A stretch of 64,000 bases of DNA from JAOAPY01 sp038237475. GTDB lineage: Bacteria > Acidobacteriota > Blastocatellia > Pyrinomonadales > Pyrinomonadaceae. The position numbers were made by a program, and so were the translations under genes. The stretch is taken from contig JBBRYS010000013.1 of NCBI GenBank assembly GCA_038237475.1, positions 1 to 64,000 of the forward strand. The letters run 5' to 3'. Below are positions 62,301-64,000 of the stretch, piece after piece. The notes below the pieces were generated by a model. It ran no database searches. It worked only from the letters and a program-made list of their open reading frames with translations, and was not told the origin of the DNA. Numbering within the stretch: position 1 is the first letter of the stretch; every line of letters begins with the position of its first letter.

Positions 62301-62489
62301 GTCCTGGAGTTGGAAGATGACGGTCGTGGATTTTCCGTAGCGCCGCCGTTGGCAGGACAAACAAATGGGCACTCGGCAGGTCATGGACTTGAGAATATGC
62401 GGCGCCGGGCCAACGAGCTCAACGGCAAGCTGATCATTGAGTCTGAGTCAGGGAAGGGGACGCGGTTGAGGTTAACGGTCCCGCTCTAA
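59322..62489 (+). CDS. Beta-propeller sensor histidine kinase (NarL-type)
   Basis: 1055 residues. The signal/anchor is about 1-25. Around 14 two-component-regulator propeller repeats (about 30-720), for example IVRDSRGFLWFCTADGLSRFDG, LEDDQGRLWVTTR and YGDHAGKLWLASSRSGLIR, form a large periplasmic sensor. A Y_Y_Y domain (about 745-805) precedes one transmembrane helix (about 810-832, WFLLFAALFVGLAFYALY). HisKA_3 has the phosphoacceptor His858 in TDLHDDIGSGLSR. HATPase_c has FKEAINNVARHA and DDGRGF. It signals to the NarL-type regulator downstream and may sense polysaccharides, as related hybrid sensors do (inference). Confidence 0.93.
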   Translation: MGVVGIRLVFATALLVALGSLTRAERLPIRSYSVADGLPHNEINKIVRDSRGFLWFCTADGLSRFDGYTFTNFGTEQGLPHADVLDLLETRKGEYWVATGGGLVLFNPRGIASNRVSYEGDSGAVAMFTTIVPNDNDNRTHAITVLLEDRKGSIWCGSKKGLFKLETTAARYSLIPVDIGLPNEYSEQAVVADLLEDRFSTLWIATPTGLYRRWLDGYFARYTKSEGMPGEYLQDLLEDDQGRLWVTTRLKGFFRLATDDSKRPPTVAEVLTTADGLPSSWVFQLFESSDHRYWVATSQGLAEFFPDGDKQGKRFHSYTIRNGLSYQEITALNEDLGGNLWLGTNGTGVMKLARNGFVTFDERDGLLQVATIFSDHVGSVCFKGNVLGDNRTSIFEGAKVDHLIDAPPQYYQRFGCFDGQHFDWFKPGVPFSFGWVMEDIALQARSGEMWLGGDEGLYRFPVSEKLARIKSEKPLAIYTVKDGLAAAQIFRLFEDSVGRIWISTISSAMNGLARWEPTTQTIFDLKDTPGLPALKDNLPRSFGEDSEGHVWVGFNNGIARYSEGTFKVFGAAEGLAPGAIMNLYGDHAGKLWLASSRSGLIRVDNQSAERPSFINYTTAQGLGSNNVEVIVEDTMGHLYVGGGHGLDRLDPASGRVKHFTTADGLAPGLFRTAFRDRNGMLWFGMTHGLSRFSPVPDDSPAPPAVLITGLRVSGSSRHVSALGETDLTLPDFSASDNQLQFDFVALGFGSGEVLRYQYKLEGADRDWSALSEQRTVNYASLAPGSYRFLVRAANSDSAVSAFPASVRFTILHPFWQRWWFLLFAALFVGLAFYALYRYRVSRLIEFANMRTRIATDLHDDIGSGLSRVAILSEVVKQRMGAPGGEHSGPMLTEIADSARDLVGSMRDIVWAIDPRRDDLSNLIFRMRQFASDILEPQKIKLDVRAPSDLHKIKLNPDQRRHLFLIFKEAINNVARHASCTSALSSITVSRNRLVLELEDDGRGFSVAPPLAGQTNGHSAGHGLENMRRRANELNGKLIIESESGKGTRLRLTVPL

Positions 62490-62538
62490 GGCAGCCGCAT
62501 AGACATGCTATCGCTTTGTTCTGGCATTTCGGATAGCG

Positions 62539-62608
62539 TCTGATCACTGATCATTAATCTTGGTCTTTTTGGGATTTTGAACTTTGTACTTTGCACTTTG
62601 TCCTTTGA
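62539..62608. repeat. Degenerate heptanucleotide array
   Basis: About ten units in one register: TCTGATC ACTGATC ATTAATC, three poorly conserved units, then ACTTTGT ACTTTGC ACTTTGT CCTTTGA. It lies in the gap between kinase and regulator genes. Confidence 0.65.
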
Positions 62609-62652
62609 TTTATTGACGTCAGTTTATGGTTCAAATCGAGAGTGAGCCGAAG

Positions 62653-62680
62653 CCAAAGTACAAAGCACAAATACAAAAAT
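62653..62680. repeat. Inverted heptanucleotide array
   Basis: CCAAAGT ACAAAGC ACAAATA CAAAAAT, the reverse-complement type of the ACTTTGT units about 45 bases upstream. The two can pair as a hairpin just before the regulator start codon. Confidence 0.65.
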
Positions 62681-62696
62681 CGGTTTTGCCAACAAA

Positions 62697-63353
62697 ATGC
62701 CTCCTAGTATTGATCAATCAATTCGCGTCGCCATCATTGAGGATGATCGAGCCACCCGTGAAGGACTAGGTATGCTCATCAATGGGACACCCGGTTACGA
62801 CTGCGTCAATACCTTCAGGTGTGTGGAAGATGCATTGCGCCGGACTGACGGAGACGTGCCTGACGTCCTTTTGCTGGACATCCATTTACCAGGCATGCTG
62901 GGCTCAGACGGAGTCAGGCTGCTGAAAGAGAAATTTTTAGCGGTGCAGATCATCATGCTGACCGTTTACGCTGAAGAAGATAAGGTCTTTGAATCCATCT
63001 GCAACGGTGCCTGTGGTTATCTTCTCAAGGAAACACCACCCGCGAGACTGTTGGAAGCAATCGGGGAAGCACACCAGGGTGGCTCGCCAATGTCTCCCGT
63101 GATCGCGCGCAAGGTGGTGACGTTGTTTCAGAAAACCGGGCCGGCTGAGAAGTTCGATGAACAACTGACTCCCCAGGAACTGCGTCTGCTCAAATTGCTC
63201 GTCGAAGGTTATAGTTATCAGGCTGCTGCCGAACACCTCAAAGTAAGTGTCAATACCATTAGAGATCACATCCGACGCATTTATGAAAAGCTTCACGTGC
63301 ATTCAAAAAGCGAAGCCGTTACCAAAGCGCTTCGCAACCGCCTTATCCATTAG
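62697..63353 (+). CDS. NarL/FixJ-family response regulator
   Basis: 218 residues. The receiver domain (about 9-125) has IIEDDRAT, phosphoacceptor Asp61 in LLLDIHLPG and Lys in GYLLKETPP. The LuxR-type HTH (about 155-215) reads LTPQELRLLKLLVEGYSYQAAAEHLKVSVNTIRDHIRRIYEKL. It is the likely partner of the upstream propeller kinase. The roughly 200-base gap between them holds an inverted pair of heptamer arrays. No ribosome binding site is obvious at the ATG. Confidence 0.92.
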   Translation: MPPSIDQSIRVAIIEDDRATREGLGMLINGTPGYDCVNTFRCVEDALRRTDGDVPDVLLLDIHLPGMLGSDGVRLLKEKFLAVQIIMLTVYAEEDKVFESICNGACGYLLKETPPARLLEAIGEAHQGGSPMSPVIARKVVTLFQKTGPAEKFDEQLTPQELRLLKLLVEGYSYQAAAEHLKVSVNTIRDHIRRIYEKLHVHSKSEAVTKALRNRLIH

Positions 63354-63542
63354 GAGTTCAAAGCAATCGCTGCCGACGCTGCCTGGCAAATAAACACATA
63401 AACATGCTATGCCCCCAGGTCCTGGGCCGGGACATACTCGCGCGCAGTACGCGGGCTGCCAAAATGGAACGCGCCCTGTAATCCACGGCGTACAAAATTC
63501 ACGAACTTAGAAACGGGCCCAGAGGGCATTGAGGAGTGCGAT

Positions 63543-64000
63543 ATGTATCACCGGAATTCTATTAATCGACGCTGTGTCTCTTTCTTGTTGGCGACAATCG
63601 CGGCAGGCTTAATCGGTTGGGCAGCTTTTCCGGGCCTTTGGCGAGAAGTAGTGGGGCAAGCGGCGCTGGCATCATCCTCAACAAATTCGTCCGGCCGCGT
63701 CAACGGCGCTGAGATCGCTCAAGCATCTACCGCTATGTTCGGCGCCCCGCGATTCAGTCCTCCGGCACTGCAAGATATACCTACTGCGGCCGCCGCGACC
63801 GTCACGGTAAATTCGACTACCGATATTTCCGACGGCGACACCTCCTCAATCGCTGCTTTGACTGCCACGCCAGGGCCCGATGGCGTGATCAGTCTGCGAG
63901 AAGCCATTATCGCAGCCAACAATACAGTGGGAGCAGATGTAATCAACTTCAACATCGCGGGAGCGGGAGTGAAGACGATAGTTCCGCTATCGCTGTTGCC
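63543..64000 (+). CDS. CSLREA-domain secreted protein, 5' part
   Basis: The first 152 codons of a gene that runs off the window. After a signal segment (FLLATIAAGLIGWAAF, about 14-29) and a Ser/Ala-rich stretch comes TVTVNSTTDISDGDTSS ... PDGVISLREAIIAANNTVG ... INFNIAGAG, the CSLREA-type start of parallel beta-helix adhesins and choice-of-anchor proteins. GAGGAG lies about seven bases before the ATG. The full product is likely a long secreted repeat protein. Confidence 0.8.
   Translation, partial: MYHRNSINRRCVSFLLATIAAGLIGWAAFPGLWREVVGQAALASSSTNSSGRVNGAEIAQASTAMFGAPRFSPPALQDIPTAAAATVTVNSTTDISDGDTSSIAALTATPGPDGVISLREAIIAANNTVGADVINFNIAGAGVKTIVPLSLL

Overview
This window looks like a chromosome segment of an acidobacterium, probably class Blastocatellia. 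The evidence is an Oar-type TonB-dependent receptor with an N-terminal carboxypeptidase-regulatory domain, a VIT/VWA surface protein, a sortilin-like beta-propeller protein, PEGA-domain secreted proteins, a beta-propeller two-component sensor and a CSLREA-type adhesin start. The taxonomic call is inference; there is no rRNA in the window.

Left part (about 0.1-5.2 kb, minus strand): a TIR-like protein followed by a five-gene cassette of secreted proteins. The cassette's first gene is an HtrA/trypsin-like protease carrying PEGA domains at both ends. Three further genes share an uncharacterised N-terminal domain and end in nearly identical PEGA domains.

About 5.9-15.3 kb (plus strand): an integrated mobile element. 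It holds an ArdC-like antirestriction protein, a small conserved mobile-element protein, a very large methyltransferase/strawberry-notch helicase fusion (phage P1 DarB-like architecture), small regulators, an excisionase-type HTH protein and a tyrosine integrase. The integrase lies against the 3' end of a tRNA-Glu(UUC) gene, the likely attachment site. I could not find the left attachment repeat, so the TIR and PEGA genes may or may not be cargo.

About 16-29 kb: a VIT/VWA protein, a small cysteine-containing protein, a class A beta-lactamase-like hydrolase, a large TonB receptor with two tandem paralogous TPR proteins, an acetyltransferase with a single-domain response regulator, a cluster of palindromes that follows a truncated lipoprotein leader, and a VanX-type dipeptidase.

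About 29-47 kb: a sortilin-like exported protein, an MFS exporter, a zinc-ribbon/CarD-like small protein, a glycine-rich RRM protein, a fatty-acid desaturase, a histidine kinase/response regulator pair, a D12-methylase-like protein, an HD-GYP protein coupled to a DUF4388-DnaJ-TPR protein, a degenerate histidine kinase coupled to a second acetyltransferase, an M20 peptidase with altered metal-site residues, DNA ligase LigA and a small DUF6941-like protein.

About 47-64 kb: two ABC-2 transporter pairs in one operon, a fused anti-sigma/FecR/DUF3352-like protein with its ECF sigma factor, an SH3-like secreted protein, RuvC, a MOT1-type molybdate transporter, YebC, a propeller-type sensor kinase with its NarL-type regulator, and the 5' part of a CSLREA-domain protein cut by the window edge.

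The most unusual structure outside genes is a set of degenerate tandem repeats with a 7-base period. Each locus uses a different heptamer. Two loci are arranged as inverted pairs, and several touch gene starts. They resemble in form the short tandemly repeated repetitive (STRR) heptanucleotides known from filamentous cyanobacteria.
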